This document shows positions 17,975 to 28,772 of a stretch of 64,000 bases of DNA, in pieces. Source of the DNA: Nitrosomonas supralitoralis (lineage in GTDB: Bacteria; Pseudomonadota; Gammaproteobacteria; Burkholderiales; Nitrosomonadaceae); assembly GCF_003011925.2 (NCBI RefSeq), contig NZ_PXXU01000007.1, forward strand, positions 1-64,000. Reading direction: 5' to 3'. The notes under the pieces are model-generated. The model saw nothing but the letters and a program-made list of their open reading frames with translations, made no database searches and was not told the origin of the DNA. Both the position numbers and the translations under genes were made by a program. Position 1 is the stretch's first letter, and every line of letters begins with the position of its first letter.

Positions 17975-18400
17975 ATACATGCTTTCATTATTAATACGAA
18001 CTTACCAAAGCCAGCGCAATAACTGGCAATCAACATCTTCCAAACTGCCTGCCAACGTTTATTACCACTGACCCCATGTGTGCTGATGAGAAAGCATCTT
18101 GACTTATGCCCTTATGCCCTTATGCCCTTATACCTAAAAGCTGCACTTTATAAGTACTTCAAATAGTCCCACGAAATCAGCATATTCTTACATGAGATCT
18201 CTAAATATTACTGCACCTTTAGGACAAATGACATATATTTACCCACAAGCATATCTGTTAGAATTCAATGAATATAACGTAGATAACGATTACTGTCTTG
18301 CACGCAAGCGTGTAATTTCTAATTTAATGTCCAAGCAATAATTAAAATTGACAGTTCTGCCCGTTAAACCAGTATTTTTGAGAGTTTACAAACAAAAAAC
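17975..18400. other. Intergenic region with an 8-bp tandem repeat
   Basis: No gene is seen. TTATGCCC is repeated three times without a gap at 18104-18127 and continues as a partial fourth copy to about 18134. The rest is AT-rich and presumably carries the promoter of the downstream LuxR-type regulator. Confidence 0.5.
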
Positions 18401-19180
18401 ATGATTCAATATTCTCATTTAAAAATACGAGTAATGGTCGCAGAAAGTTTTGAGCTTGTGCGATTGGGGTTGCGTTCATTGTTTGATAATCACGCTACCA
18501 TTCGTTTAGTTGCAGAAACTTATCAAATCGATGATTTGTTTAACTTGGCCGAACAACATCAGCCTGACGTAATCCTTCTGGATTTACTCCTGAGCAGTGA
18601 CCATTACGAAGAGCATATTACGCAATTACTGCAAGTTTGCCCGCACAGCAAAGTATTGGCTTTATCAAATCACAATAACGCACAAACTCATCTGCAAACA
18701 TTCCGTTCTGGCGCAGTGGGCGTAATCAGCAAAAACAACTCGACAGATCTGTTATTAAAGGCGATCCTTGCAATCCATACTGGGCACATCTGGTTTGATC
18801 GCAACACTATCAAGCTACTGTGGCAAGCACAATTCAATTGCGATCCCGCTCCAAACATTCAACCACAACCCGATACTCCGCTGTTCCAGCAAGTCAGATT
18901 AAGTGATAGTGAACGTCACGTTGCACATCTTGCATGTAAGGGATTGTGCGCTAAGGAAATAAGCGCGCAACTATCTATAACAGATAAGACCGTGAGAAAC
19001 CAGCTGTCAGCTATCTATAGAAAAACTGGCGTCAAGAAACAAATCGAGCTATGTCTGAAAGCCCCCTTATACAATTACTTCAAAGATCCCCATCCAGTCG
19101 GGACATCTCACCCATTTGATAAAGAGATTAAGCAAGAAGTTAAGGACAAAAACCTTCTTCCTGAAAAAAAACAAATTTGA
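18401..19180 (+). CDS. LuxR/NarL-family response regulator-like transcription factor (orphan)
   Basis: The 259-residue protein has an N-terminal receiver-like domain and a C-terminal LuxR helix-turn-helix (about residues 165-230, LSDSERHVAHLACKG then AKEISAQLSITDKTVRNQLS). In the receiver, Asp61 and Lys111 match the phosphoacceptor and switch lysine, but the usual acidic pair near residue 15 reads E-S. Mg2+ binding and phosphorylation may therefore be weakened. No histidine kinase is nearby. It is the gene directly upstream of the copper-oxidase pair in the same orientation, separated by 171 bases, and may regulate it. Confidence 0.82.
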   Translation: MIQYSHLKIRVMVAESFELVRLGLRSLFDNHATIRLVAETYQIDDLFNLAEQHQPDVILLDLLLSSDHYEEHITQLLQVCPHSKVLALSNHNNAQTHLQTFRSGAVGVISKNNSTDLLLKAILAIHTGHIWFDRNTIKLLWQAQFNCDPAPNIQPQPDTPLFQQVRLSDSERHVAHLACKGLCAKEISAQLSITDKTVRNQLSAIYRKTGVKKQIELCLKAPLYNYFKDPHPVGTSHPFDKEIKQEVKDKNLLPEKKQI

Positions 19181-19351
19181 TAGAATCCCCCCCCAGCTAA
19201 GATTGCATTCTCCCTTTGCAATCAACTTGCTAACTTAAGAGGCAAGTGAGTCGTGAACCCCAGATGTAAGCACCTGCATTGATCGGCCTTGATGCATCTT
19301 CCATACACGCTTCACTTGCTGTGCGCTTTTCACATCAGGAGGGTCATTTAA

Positions 19352-20353
19352 ATGTTATTTCAATCCAATCGAGCTGAGGATGACATAAAGCTCATAAAAA
19401 ATACCAATATTACGAGCATGTCGCAAAGGTCGATAATAAAACGAGTTGCGGCAATATTTGCGCTTACTCTGACACTATCAACTTTGGTTGTGAATTCCAC
19501 AAGTTTTGCTGCCGGTCATATTATTCAATTGACTGCGGAAGAAACCCAGGATGATGGTTTTGGAAACAAGTTGCTGGCTTACAAAATGATAAACCACAAA
19601 GTTGATGGCGTCGATATTACATCACGCTATAGCCCGGAAGCCACCATCCCCGGCCCCACTATTGAGTTAACCGAAGGAGACACGGTTAAGATATCGATCG
19701 CGAATGCGATTCCCGGTAATAATATTTTTGTTCCCGGAATCAGCAAACAAGTCAGCATTCATGTGCATGGGGTCCATTACGATATCCTTAGCGATGGAAC
19801 ACTCAAAGTTATCAATAAAAACCTTGACGAGGGTGCAGGTGCCGGGTTTGAAGAAACATATGTCGTTTATGAATACCAATGGAACGTTGCACCTGGAACT
19901 GCTGGCACTTGGCCATACCACGACCATAATTTTGAAACCCATAATGGTTCAGAACATAAAGGACTTTTTGGAGCAATCATCGTCAACCCAATCGGCGTTC
20001 CAAGCCATGACAAGGAATATGTTCTTTATTTAGGCGACGATGCTTTCTGGGGCATGGAAATCAATGGAACCAGCAAGACTCAATCCAAGCATGGCGCCAA
20101 TCCAACATTCGCCGCAACAAAAAATTCCAATGTCAGATTTCATTTAATCGCCTTAGGTACTGACATTCACACCTTTAAGCTTAACGGCTATAAGTGGATC
20201 GATCCGGGAACTACTAATTTTATTAATCAGATTGCAATTGGTCCGCTAGAGAAACATGTTTTCAGTGTTATCGCCAAAAATAGCGCCCATTACAAAGACG
20301 ATAATTTCTCCAATAAGCTACTGGGCATGAGAGGAAAATTTCTAGTCCACTAA
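19352..20353 (+). CDS. Two-domain multicopper oxidase-like protein, domain-1 ligands only (subunit A)
   Basis: The 333-residue exported protein starts at an ATG with a strong AGGAGGG site 7-8 bases upstream. A long n-region precedes a hydrophobic core and an AFA-like cleavage site near residue 53. Cupredoxin domain 1 (about 55-215) has the MCO motifs HVHG (His137, His139) and WPYHDHN (His190, His192), which in MCOs supply half of the trinuclear copper ligands. Cupredoxin domain 2 (about 220-333) keeps the fold pattern and ends in GMRGKFLV. There, however, the usual HxH is KLN and the HCH motif is absent; only His273 matches a type 1 ligand. It is followed after 35 bases by a homologue with the opposite ligand pattern, so a heteromeric enzyme is likely (inference). 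Confidence 0.8.
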   Translation: MLFQSNRAEDDIKLIKNTNITSMSQRSIIKRVAAIFALTLTLSTLVVNSTSFAAGHIIQLTAEETQDDGFGNKLLAYKMINHKVDGVDITSRYSPEATIPGPTIELTEGDTVKISIANAIPGNNIFVPGISKQVSIHVHGVHYDILSDGTLKVINKNLDEGAGAGFEETYVVYEYQWNVAPGTAGTWPYHDHNFETHNGSEHKGLFGAIIVNPIGVPSHDKEYVLYLGDDAFWGMEINGTSKTQSKHGANPTFAATKNSNVRFHLIALGTDIHTFKLNGYKWIDPGTTNFINQIAIGPLEKHVFSVIAKNSAHYKDDNFSNKLLGMRGKFLVH

Positions 20354-20388
20354 GTAAATGTTTGGCACCTAAATAATAAGGATAGAAA

Positions 20389-23124
20389 ATGCAAGCTAGC
20401 AATATATTTAGCCCGAGAAAACTAATAGTTACGATCGTGTTTGTTGTAGTTACTCTCTTAATCTCACCGCTCGCTCTGGCCGCTGTTCATAACATTTCAC
20501 TTACAGCTGAAACCTTACCTAACGGACAGGTCGCATACGCTATGGCAGGGAATGAAGCAGTAATACCTGGACCCACCATTTTCGTAAAGAAAGGTGATAC
20601 GGTCAATGTTTCACTAACAAATAACACCGGTATCAAAATCGGGTTTAAGGTGCCTGACCTTAAGCAATCAGATTCAGGAAAAATTAATCCCGGAAAGACC
20701 AGGAGTTACAAACTAAAAGCCAGTAACGAAGGTAGCTTCGTTTATCACGGCAATAGCAATGGTAAGGAACTACTGGGTTTATTTGGCGCAATCATTGTTG
20801 ATAAAGCACATGGACCGATCGACAGTTATGTCAATGCAGACGGCAGTATCATTCCTGTCAACTCGGATGATGTCGATAAACAATTTGTTCTATTCATGGT
20901 AGGTTCAACTTTCTGGGGAACCGAAATCTCCGGGGATGGTATACAGCAGAAACCACTCTGGGCGAATCCTGATCCTGGCGCGATTGAGAATAACATTGTA
21001 CGTTTTCACATCTTATCAATAGGGCCCGGGCACACCTTTCATCTACATGCACATCGCTGGCTAAAAAAAGATACCAGCGAAGTGATTGATGTCAAATTGC
21101 TAAAAGAAAAAACAGATACTCATTCCTTTACCGTCAAGGCAGGCACGGGCGTCGGTACTGGAAGCTGGCAATATCATTGCCATTTGATGTCTCATATGGA
21201 AGCAGGTATGCATGGTAGTTTCAAGGTTGATCCAATCGGAGGCGATGGGGCCAGTGTAGTAGGCGCATCACCTTACGGCCGAATTTTACTCGGCACGAAA
21301 GATGAGCCAGGCTTGGTAACATTTGAAATAACCGATGAGCCGGCCAGTTGGTTTAGAAGCGCTCGGGGGGATGCTATTATTGGTCTACCGCTTGACATCA
21401 AAACTAAATCATTGGAAGTAATTGCTCCCGGTAGTAGCGTCAACTTTATCATGTCGGATACGAATGGAGTACATACGATGAGTACACTGCTATGGCCTAC
21501 AGGTGCACACCATATGCCATTTACTCAAACCAGTGCCTATAAGGGCGGTGGTATCGTCAAACTGGATACACCGGGATTGTACGTATTCACCTGCAAAGTA
21601 CATCCCTATATGTTCGGGGCAGTCATAGTCGATGATCCTGATACTAATGGACTTGATTTAGGTAACCCGGCACAAGAGTTTAAAATTGATCTTGTAACAG
21701 GTATTCAAGGTCTTCCCACCAACAGTGATCTGGCGATTCGGTTACTAAGAATTTTTTTTGTCGCCACCTCTCCTGTTAATTGGCAAGATTATTCTTCCGG
21801 ATTATGGAATGTAAGATTTCCAACAATTCCTGTCAGAATTTCAGGCGAACCCTCTGGTGGTATTCGGGACGGCGGATTCGCTGCTTCACTGAGTATTCTT
21901 AATGTGGTAGACGCGCCGCTTGCAGCGCCGATTCCACCTTTGACTCCAGGTGTCGGAGAAGTATGGGTCAATACTCAATTTGAAAAAACTTCAGGTAAAA
22001 CAAAACCAGGAACCATTACAGTATTGGATGCTGAAACCTGGCAGATCAAACGTAAAATTGCATTACCTGAAATTAACATGAATAATCCGCATAATATGTG
22101 GAGTAACCGAGATCAGTCAATTATCTTCCAGACGCAATGGTTTGATAACAAATTGACTCTGATTAAACGTGAAAATGGAAAATTAATCAAAAATATTCAG
22201 GTCGGAAATTCGCCATCACACGTAATGACGCAACCCAGTAATGATGACATTACGATAGCAATCAACGGCGAAAACGGCATTATGGTTATTCCGGCAGGAA
22301 CAACGACAATCAGTAAAATGATGCCAACACAAGCTCTTGGACATACATCTGCCAATCCGCATGGACATTGGATTAGTTCAGACGGGAGAATCGTAACGCC
22401 CAATATCAATACCGACGATGTAGGAATTTACACTGCTAACGGCACCATAGAACACCGAACGGCCATAGGAAATAAAGCTCCAGGCGCTCATCCTATTGCT
22501 ATCGGTTTGATGCCGGATGCCAGCAAAGCTTACGCATCCAATTTATTGCATCACACTGTAAGTGTGGTGAATGGAGATACGGGAGCTTTATTGAAAACGA
22601 TCGATCTGATCGCTGACTATAATCCGATAGCTGGAACTTTTGCCGATAATGATGGCAATGGAAACATTGCTGTAGGTGTGCTTCCTATTCAGATCCCTGT
22701 TTCGCCGGATGGTAAAGCAGCCGTAGTGGCAGCCACTGGTGGGCAAATTGTTATCATCGATACAAAGACGGATACCATCGTCAAGATGCTGCCTTGTGAT
22801 CCAGGTTGTCATGGAGCAAATTTTGGTGCCAAACAGGGTGGCGGCTACTATGCCTATGTTACAAGCAAGTTTTCTAACCGCATTATCGTGGTTGATGTAG
22901 ACCCGAATGGTGACGGTGATTTATCGGATGCGACAATAGCAGGCGACATCTCTATGGTAGCGGATGCAAGTGTTGCCAAAGATGACGCTATCAGCAGCTT
23001 GGCTGGATTTGGTGGTCAGGGAATACTCGCTGTTCCCAATGTATATAATGGTTGGGTGCAAAACCTGCCAGAAGATTGGAAAGCCGGCTTGACTGCCGCA
23101 CAGAAAAATCCAATCGGAGACTAA
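20389..23124 (+). CDS. Multicopper oxidase-like protein with third cupredoxin domain and C-terminal beta-propeller (subunit B)
   Basis: The 911-residue exported protein has a signal peptide (hydrophobic about 12-30, cleavage near LALAA). Cupredoxin domain 1 (about 35-140) is homologous to that of the upstream gene, but HVHG is replaced by FKVP and only His120 of the second motif remains. Domain 2 (about 160-282) has intact HTFHLHAH (His215, 218, 220) and HCHLMSHMEAGM (His263, Cys264, His265, His269, Met274), a full type 1 site plus four trinuclear histidines. A third cupredoxin (about 335-415) has His362 and TCKVHPYM (Cys402, His405, Met408). Residues about 525-890 are YVTN-like beta-propeller repeats, as in NosZ or cd1-type proteins. 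Substrate is unknown. It is probably co-transcribed with subunit A. Confidence 0.8.
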   Translation: MQASNIFSPRKLIVTIVFVVVTLLISPLALAAVHNISLTAETLPNGQVAYAMAGNEAVIPGPTIFVKKGDTVNVSLTNNTGIKIGFKVPDLKQSDSGKINPGKTRSYKLKASNEGSFVYHGNSNGKELLGLFGAIIVDKAHGPIDSYVNADGSIIPVNSDDVDKQFVLFMVGSTFWGTEISGDGIQQKPLWANPDPGAIENNIVRFHILSIGPGHTFHLHAHRWLKKDTSEVIDVKLLKEKTDTHSFTVKAGTGVGTGSWQYHCHLMSHMEAGMHGSFKVDPIGGDGASVVGASPYGRILLGTKDEPGLVTFEITDEPASWFRSARGDAIIGLPLDIKTKSLEVIAPGSSVNFIMSDTNGVHTMSTLLWPTGAHHMPFTQTSAYKGGGIVKLDTPGLYVFTCKVHPYMFGAVIVDDPDTNGLDLGNPAQEFKIDLVTGIQGLPTNSDLAIRLLRIFFVATSPVNWQDYSSGLWNVRFPTIPVRISGEPSGGIRDGGFAASLSILNVVDAPLAAPIPPLTPGVGEVWVNTQFEKTSGKTKPGTITVLDAETWQIKRKIALPEINMNNPHNMWSNRDQSIIFQTQWFDNKLTLIKRENGKLIKNIQVGNSPSHVMTQPSNDDITIAINGENGIMVIPAGTTTISKMMPTQALGHTSANPHGHWISSDGRIVTPNINTDDVGIYTANGTIEHRTAIGNKAPGAHPIAIGLMPDASKAYASNLLHHTVSVVNGDTGALLKTIDLIADYNPIAGTFADNDGNGNIAVGVLPIQIPVSPDGKAAVVAATGGQIVIIDTKTDTIVKMLPCDPGCHGANFGAKQGGGYYAYVTSKFSNRIIVVDVDPNGDGDLSDATIAGDISMVADASVAKDDAISSLAGFGGQGILAVPNVYNGWVQNLPEDWKAGLTAAQKNPIGD

Positions 23125-23128
23125 CGTC

Positions 23129-23165
23129 AGTACAGCTACCAGCATCGAACTGGTAGCTGTACTTT
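23129..23165 (+). terminator. Intrinsic terminator after the copper-oxidase pair
   Basis: GTACAGCTACCAG (23130-23142) pairs exactly with CTGGTAGCTGTAC (23150-23162) around a 7-base loop, followed by a short TTT. It begins 5 bases after the stop codon of subunit B. Confidence 0.8.
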
Positions 23166-23755
23166 CCTGAGAATTCTCCCCGTCATTGCAAACCTGCGAC
23201 GTCTATATTTTTCTGGCAATACGCAAGAAAATCGCAAATACAAGTGCGCAAAGTATCGACATATTTATTTCAGTTAGCGCTTAATTTTGGTGAAATATGA
23301 CGGCGCTGTTTGTCGATTACCACAGAGAACGGCATAGACTGAACAGATCTTCTGATAAATCAGGTGTTTCCGCGTCATCGGGCTACTAAGCATACAAAGC
23401 ACGCGCGCGGACTCCTTGACCTAATAAAACGGACGAGGAGTCCAGACACGACTCGACATACGCGGAATGAAAGACAATTCAAGCTATTTCGCGCGTATGA
23501 TAGGCAGCTACTATAAAAAAGACTCAGACGCATTGAGACACCTATCACTCATGACACAAACACAAGCTCAAGCATTTTGAAGTCAATTATGCTACTGTGA
23601 GTCAGACTACAAAATGCGTAGAAAATACAAGACAAGAATTCTAAATATAAGACTTGGGTTTAATGATATACGAGAAGAGAAAATAGAAAAACTTGATCAC
23701 TCTTTGACCTGAGCGGGAACGTTATCTTCTTGGCTATTTATCATGAAAAATCACT
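23166..23755. other. Intergenic region between the oxidase pair and the DCC gene, no gene seen
   Basis: About 590 bases have stops in all frames and no recognisable product. An 8-bp inverted repeat GGACTCCT/AGGAGTCC (23409-23416 with 23436-23443) is the only clear structure. The length and lack of coding signal suggest decayed sequence or an unrecognised RNA. Confidence 0.4.
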
Positions 23756-24127
23756 ATGACAAGTCAACCAAAAATAAAAGTGTATTACAACTCGGCCTGT
23801 CCGGTATGCAAAGCTGGAATTGAAGCTCAGATGGACAAAGAAAGCCGTTGTGAAATCAAGTGGAACGATATTCACACACATCGCGCGCTTATTTCAGAGA
23901 TCAACGCTGATCTTGAGTTTGTTCGCGAGCGATTGCATGTTATTGATGAATCAGGAAATCTTCATGTTGGTTTCGATGCTTTCTTGGCCATCTGGCGAGC
24001 ATCTGCGCATGAACGCTGGAAAGCGAAGGTGCTGGGAATTCCGGTTGTCAGACAACTGTGCACTTTGGGCTACAATCTATTTGCAGCTGCGCTCTATCGC
24101 TGGAATAAAGCAAAAAAGCATTGGTAG
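23756..24127 (+). CDS. DCC-family thiol-disulfide oxidoreductase-like protein (DUF393)
   Basis: The 123-residue protein opens with YYNSACPVCKAGIE (residues 10-23), the DxxCPxC-type signature of the DCC/DUF393 family, here with N-S-A in place of the first acidic position. Members have a thioredoxin-like fold and a CxxC pair, and there is no signal peptide. It lies 630 bases beyond the copper-oxidase pair and converges on gatB, so it is probably a separate transcript. The role is unknown; thiol redox chemistry is a family-based guess. Confidence 0.8.
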   Translation: MTSQPKIKVYYNSACPVCKAGIEAQMDKESRCEIKWNDIHTHRALISEINADLEFVRERLHVIDESGNLHVGFDAFLAIWRASAHERWKAKVLGIPVVRQLCTLGYNLFAAALYRWNKAKKHW

Positions 24128-24200
24128 TTGAGTTAATTAGCTTCGTGCTTTAAACCTTATCAGCAGATCAGATTTAAAGATAATATCGCTGTATTAATTT

Positions 24201-25640
24201 CTATCCTGCCAGTTTATTTCTCAGAATTGTATTCACTTGTGCTGGATTGGCCTTACCCTGAGCTGCTTTCATGATCAAACCAACCAGTGAATTAAAAGCT
24301 TTTTCTTTGCCGTTACGATAGTCAGCGACTTGTTGTTCATTGGCTGCCAATACTTGATCAACCAGTTTCTCAATGGCGCTTTCGTCAGAAATCTGTTTTA
24401 ACCCTTTAGCGGCAATGATAGCATCGACATTTTTTTCCAGTTCACCACTCCACATGCTTTCAAATACTGTTTTGGCTGCCTTACCTGAAATGGTGCCATC
24501 AGCGATGCGTTCCAGCAGCATAGCAAGTTGAGAAGGTGTGATTGGGCAGTCGGTGATCTCCTGTCCTTCTTTGTTTAATTGTCCGCTAATCTCGCCCATG
24601 ATCCAATTGGCACACAATTTTGCCTGCGCGGGCAATTGCCTGACCGTGGCTTCAAAGTAATCAGCAGTTTCACGAGAGCTTGTCAATACGGAAGCATCAT
24701 AGCCGGATAGTCCGAATTCGGAAATATAACGATCGCGGCGCGCCTGAGGCAATTCCGGCAAGGCAGATCTGACCTGCTCAATCCAGTTTGCGGAGATTTC
24801 GAGCGGCAATAAATCCGGGTCGGGAAAATAGCGGTAATCGTTGGCATCCTCCTTGGTACGCATAGTACGTGTTTCATCTTTGCTGGCATCGTACAAACGG
24901 GTTTCTTGCCGGATAGTACCGCCATCTTCCAGGATTTCAATCTGTCTTCTGGCCTCATAATCAATCGCCTTCTCTAGAAAACGGAATGAATTCAAGTTCT
25001 TGATTTCGCAACGCGTGCCAAGTTTTTCCGTGCCGTGCGGACGTACCGAGACATTGGCATCGCAGCGAAAAGAACCTTCCTGCATATTGCCATCGCAAAT
25101 GCCGATCCAGCGTACCAGACCATGCAGCATCTTGGCATAGGCTACGGCTTCCTTGCTGCTGCGCATATCCGGTTCGGATACGATTTCCAGCAATGGTGTA
25201 CCGGCCCGGTTCAGATCAATCCCGCTCATGCCATGAAAATCCTCGTGCAGCGATTTGCCCGCATCTTCTTCCAGATGCGCGCGAGTCAAGTAGATGATTT
25301 TATCAACGCCATCGGCTTGGATGTGAATGCTGCCACCCTGCACCACTGGCAATTCATATTGACTGATTTGATAACCTTTTGGCAAATCGGGATAAAAGTA
25401 ATTTTTACGCGCGAAAACGGAGGGTGAATTGATTTTTGCGCCGACCGACAAACCAAACTTGATTGCTCGCTCAACCGCGCCCTTGTTGAGCACTGGCAAA
25501 ACACCGGGCAATGCCAGGTCGATTACACACGCCTGAGTATTGGGTGGCGCCCCATAGGCAGTGGAGGCGCCTGAGAAGATCTTAGATTGCGTTGAAAGTT
25601 GAGCATGAACTTCAAGACCGATGACAATTTCCCACTGCAT
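24201..25640 (-). CDS. gatB: Asp-tRNA(Asn)/Glu-tRNA(Gln) amidotransferase subunit B
   Basis: The 479-residue GatB has the family start [20 protein letters not shown] (residues 3-22) and the C-terminal tRNA-binding helical tail with [15 protein letters not shown]. It phosphorylates misacylated Glu-tRNA(Gln) or Asp-tRNA(Asn) so that ammonia from GatA can amidate it. It is the last gene of the minus-strand gatC-gatA-gatB run, 46 bases after gatA. Confidence 0.97.
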   Translation of the reverse strand: MQWEIVIGLEVHAQLSTQSKIFSGASTAYGAPPNTQACVIDLALPGVLPVLNKGAVERAIKFGLSVGAKINSPSVFARKNYFYPDLPKGYQISQYELPVVQGGSIHIQADGVDKIIYLTRAHLEEDAGKSLHEDFHGMSGIDLNRAGTPLLEIVSEPDMRSSKEAVAYAKMLHGLVRWIGICDGNMQEGSFRCDANVSVRPHGTEKLGTRCEIKNLNSFRFLEKAIDYEARRQIEILEDGGTIRQETRLYDASKDETRTMRTKEDANDYRYFPDPDLLPLEISANWIEQVRSALPELPQARRDRYISEFGLSGYDASVLTSSRETADYFEATVRQLPAQAKLCANWIMGEISGQLNKEGQEITDCPITPSQLAMLLERIADGTISGKAAKTVFESMWSGELEKNVDAIIAAKGLKQISDESAIEKLVDQVLAANEQQVADYRNGKEKAFNSLVGLIMKAAQGKANPAQVNTILRNKLAG

Positions 25641-25686
25641 GATAAATTTCCGGATAAATAATTGATTTCACGTGATAACGATAGCT

Positions 25687-27135
25687 TTAAACTGGAGACT
25701 TCAAATGCCAATCTGTCACCAGTTGATATTGATGTGCAATATTCAGCATTTGCGCCTCCTTAAAATAATTACCGATAATGTGTAAACCGATTGGTCGGTT
25801 TTTATCACCAAAACCAATAGGGATCGACATCGCCGGCATTCCGGTCAGATTTGCCGCGCTGGTATAAATATCCGATAAATACATTTGAATCGGATCGCCG
25901 CTCTTTTCTCCCAGATTAAATGCGACGGTGGGAGTGGTAGGTCCCATGATAATGTCGCATTGCTTATAGGCTTCAGTAAAATCCTGCGCGATCAGACGAC
26001 GCAGTTTCTGCGCTTTGATGTAATATGCATCGTAATAACCATGCGACAACACATATGTGCCGATCAGAATTCGTCGTTTCACTTCCGCCCCAAAGCCTTG
26101 TGCACGCGTTTTGCGGTACATATCCGCCAGATCGCTGTATGATGGGGCTCGATAACCGTAGCGTACTCCATCAAAACGGGACAGATTGCTCGATGCCTCG
26201 GCGGGTGCCAGCACATAATAAACCGGAATTGACAGTGGCGCATTGGGTAATGAAACTTCGACAGTTTGCGCGCCTAATTTGCGGTACTCAACCAAGGCTT
26301 TCTCGATCGCGCTTGCGACATCATGACTCATGCCTTCGGCAAAATATTCTTTCGGTAAACCAATACGCAGACCGGCTAATGGTTTCTGCAAATCTCGCGC
26401 GTAATTCTCAGCATCGCGTTGCAGACTGGTGGAATCACGCGGATCGAATCCGATCATGACATTTAGCAGGAGGGCCAGATCTTCGGCCGTTTTCGCCATC
26501 GGACCGCCCTGATCCAAACTGGAAGCAAAAGCGATCATGCCGTAGCGCGATACCAGTCCGTATGTCGGTTTAATTCCGCAGATGCCGCATAATGCGGCTG
26601 GCTGGCGGATGGAGCCACCGGTATCAGTGCCCGTGGCTGCGGGCGCTAATCTGGCTGCAACTGCACACGCTGCGCCACCTGAACTGCCTCCAGGCACTGC
26701 TGCAATATCCCAAGGATTTTTTACTATTCCATAATAGGATGTTTCATTGCTTGATCCCATGGCGAATTCGTCCATGTTGGTCTTACCGATATTGATTGCA
26801 CCAGCCTGATTAAAACGCTCAATGACACCGGCATCATACGGAGAAACAAAATTTGACAGCATTTTTGAGCCGCAAGTGGTCAACCAACCTTTGGCGCAAA
26901 AAATATCTTTCTGCGCTATCGGAATCCCGGTTAATGGACCGGCCTGCCCAGTGGCAATCATTTTGTCTGCTGCCTTTGCTTGCGCAAGACTTATTTCTTC
27001 GTTGACTGTAATAAACGCATTGTATTCAGGATTGTGTTGTTTGATACGCTGCAAAAATTGAGTGGTTAGTTCAGTGCTGGAAATTTCTTTTTCGGCAAGC
27101 TGGATCGAGAGTTGTTTAAGACTGGCATTAAACAT
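25687..27135 (-). CDS. gatA: Asp-tRNA(Asn)/Glu-tRNA(Gln) amidotransferase subunit A
   Basis: The 482-residue amidase-signature enzyme releases ammonia from glutamine for the GatCAB complex. The glycine/serine-rich signature ([14 protein letters not shown] and then [12 protein letters not shown], about residues 148-180) contains the catalytic Ser-cisSer-Lys triad components, with the catalytic lysine in AQKDIF upstream. It lies between gatC and gatB in the same orientation. Confidence 0.97.
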   Translation of the reverse strand: MFNASLKQLSIQLAEKEISSTELTTQFLQRIKQHNPEYNAFITVNEEISLAQAKAADKMIATGQAGPLTGIPIAQKDIFCAKGWLTTCGSKMLSNFVSPYDAGVIERFNQAGAINIGKTNMDEFAMGSSNETSYYGIVKNPWDIAAVPGGSSGGAACAVAARLAPAATGTDTGGSIRQPAALCGICGIKPTYGLVSRYGMIAFASSLDQGGPMAKTAEDLALLLNVMIGFDPRDSTSLQRDAENYARDLQKPLAGLRIGLPKEYFAEGMSHDVASAIEKALVEYRKLGAQTVEVSLPNAPLSIPVYYVLAPAEASSNLSRFDGVRYGYRAPSYSDLADMYRKTRAQGFGAEVKRRILIGTYVLSHGYYDAYYIKAQKLRRLIAQDFTEAYKQCDIIMGPTTPTVAFNLGEKSGDPIQMYLSDIYTSAANLTGMPAMSIPIGFGDKNRPIGLHIIGNYFKEAQMLNIAHQYQLVTDWHLKSPV

Positions 27136-27227
27136 GGATTTACTGATTAGAGAGAAATAAATTGTTGCGTATAATGGCTATGCTTTATGAGCTTATGAAA
27201 TTCTTTGAATTTCATTCAATTATTTTT

Positions 27228-27515
27228 TTATTCAATGACTTGAGGAACCAGATAGAGATCGGCTTCGACTTGGGGTGCACTCGATTGATATAATTCGTGC
27301 TGGTCAGCTTCAGTGACCTCATCCTCGCGTAGGCGCTGCAAGACACTTTGCGCATGAGACATGGGCTCTACTGTTGAAGTATCGACGGCTTGCATGGTTT
27401 CTATTAGATCAAAAATACCGGATAACTGATCCAGAGTTTCTTTCGCCTCGACATCGTTAATCTCAATATAGGCAAGATCAGCAATCCGTTTAACGTCATT
27501 AACCGATAAAGTCAT
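27228..27515 (-). CDS. gatC: Asp-tRNA(Asn)/Glu-tRNA(Gln) amidotransferase subunit C
   Basis: The 95-residue GatC stabilises GatA in the amidotransferase. It has the conserved N-terminal [12 protein letters not shown] and the internal [12 protein letters not shown] segment. It is the first gene of gatCAB and is divergent from mreB across 128 bases, which must hold both promoters. Confidence 0.95.
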   Translation of the reverse strand: MTLSVNDVKRIADLAYIEINDVEAKETLDQLSGIFDLIETMQAVDTSTVEPMSHAQSVLQRLREDEVTEADQHELYQSSAPQVEADLYLVPQVIE

Positions 27516-27619
27516 TTTAAATAGGTAACCTTATATTCAAAGAAGTATTAGGGTATCATGCCGCAGTTTAACTGGCGTATTATTTTTGATGGTTTTATTT
27601 ATTATTCGCTCTCACATAA

Positions 27620-28702
<1,083 letters not shown>

Positions 28703-28772
28703 CTGTTGATTAATTACAAATTACTTTTTTCTCTGACACAAAACCAAGTCTTTCTCTTGAAGAGGAGACGTA

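Noticed and set aside
18100-18134. CRISPR-like array
   Set aside because: The 8-bp units are contiguous with no spacers, so this is a simple tandem repeat.
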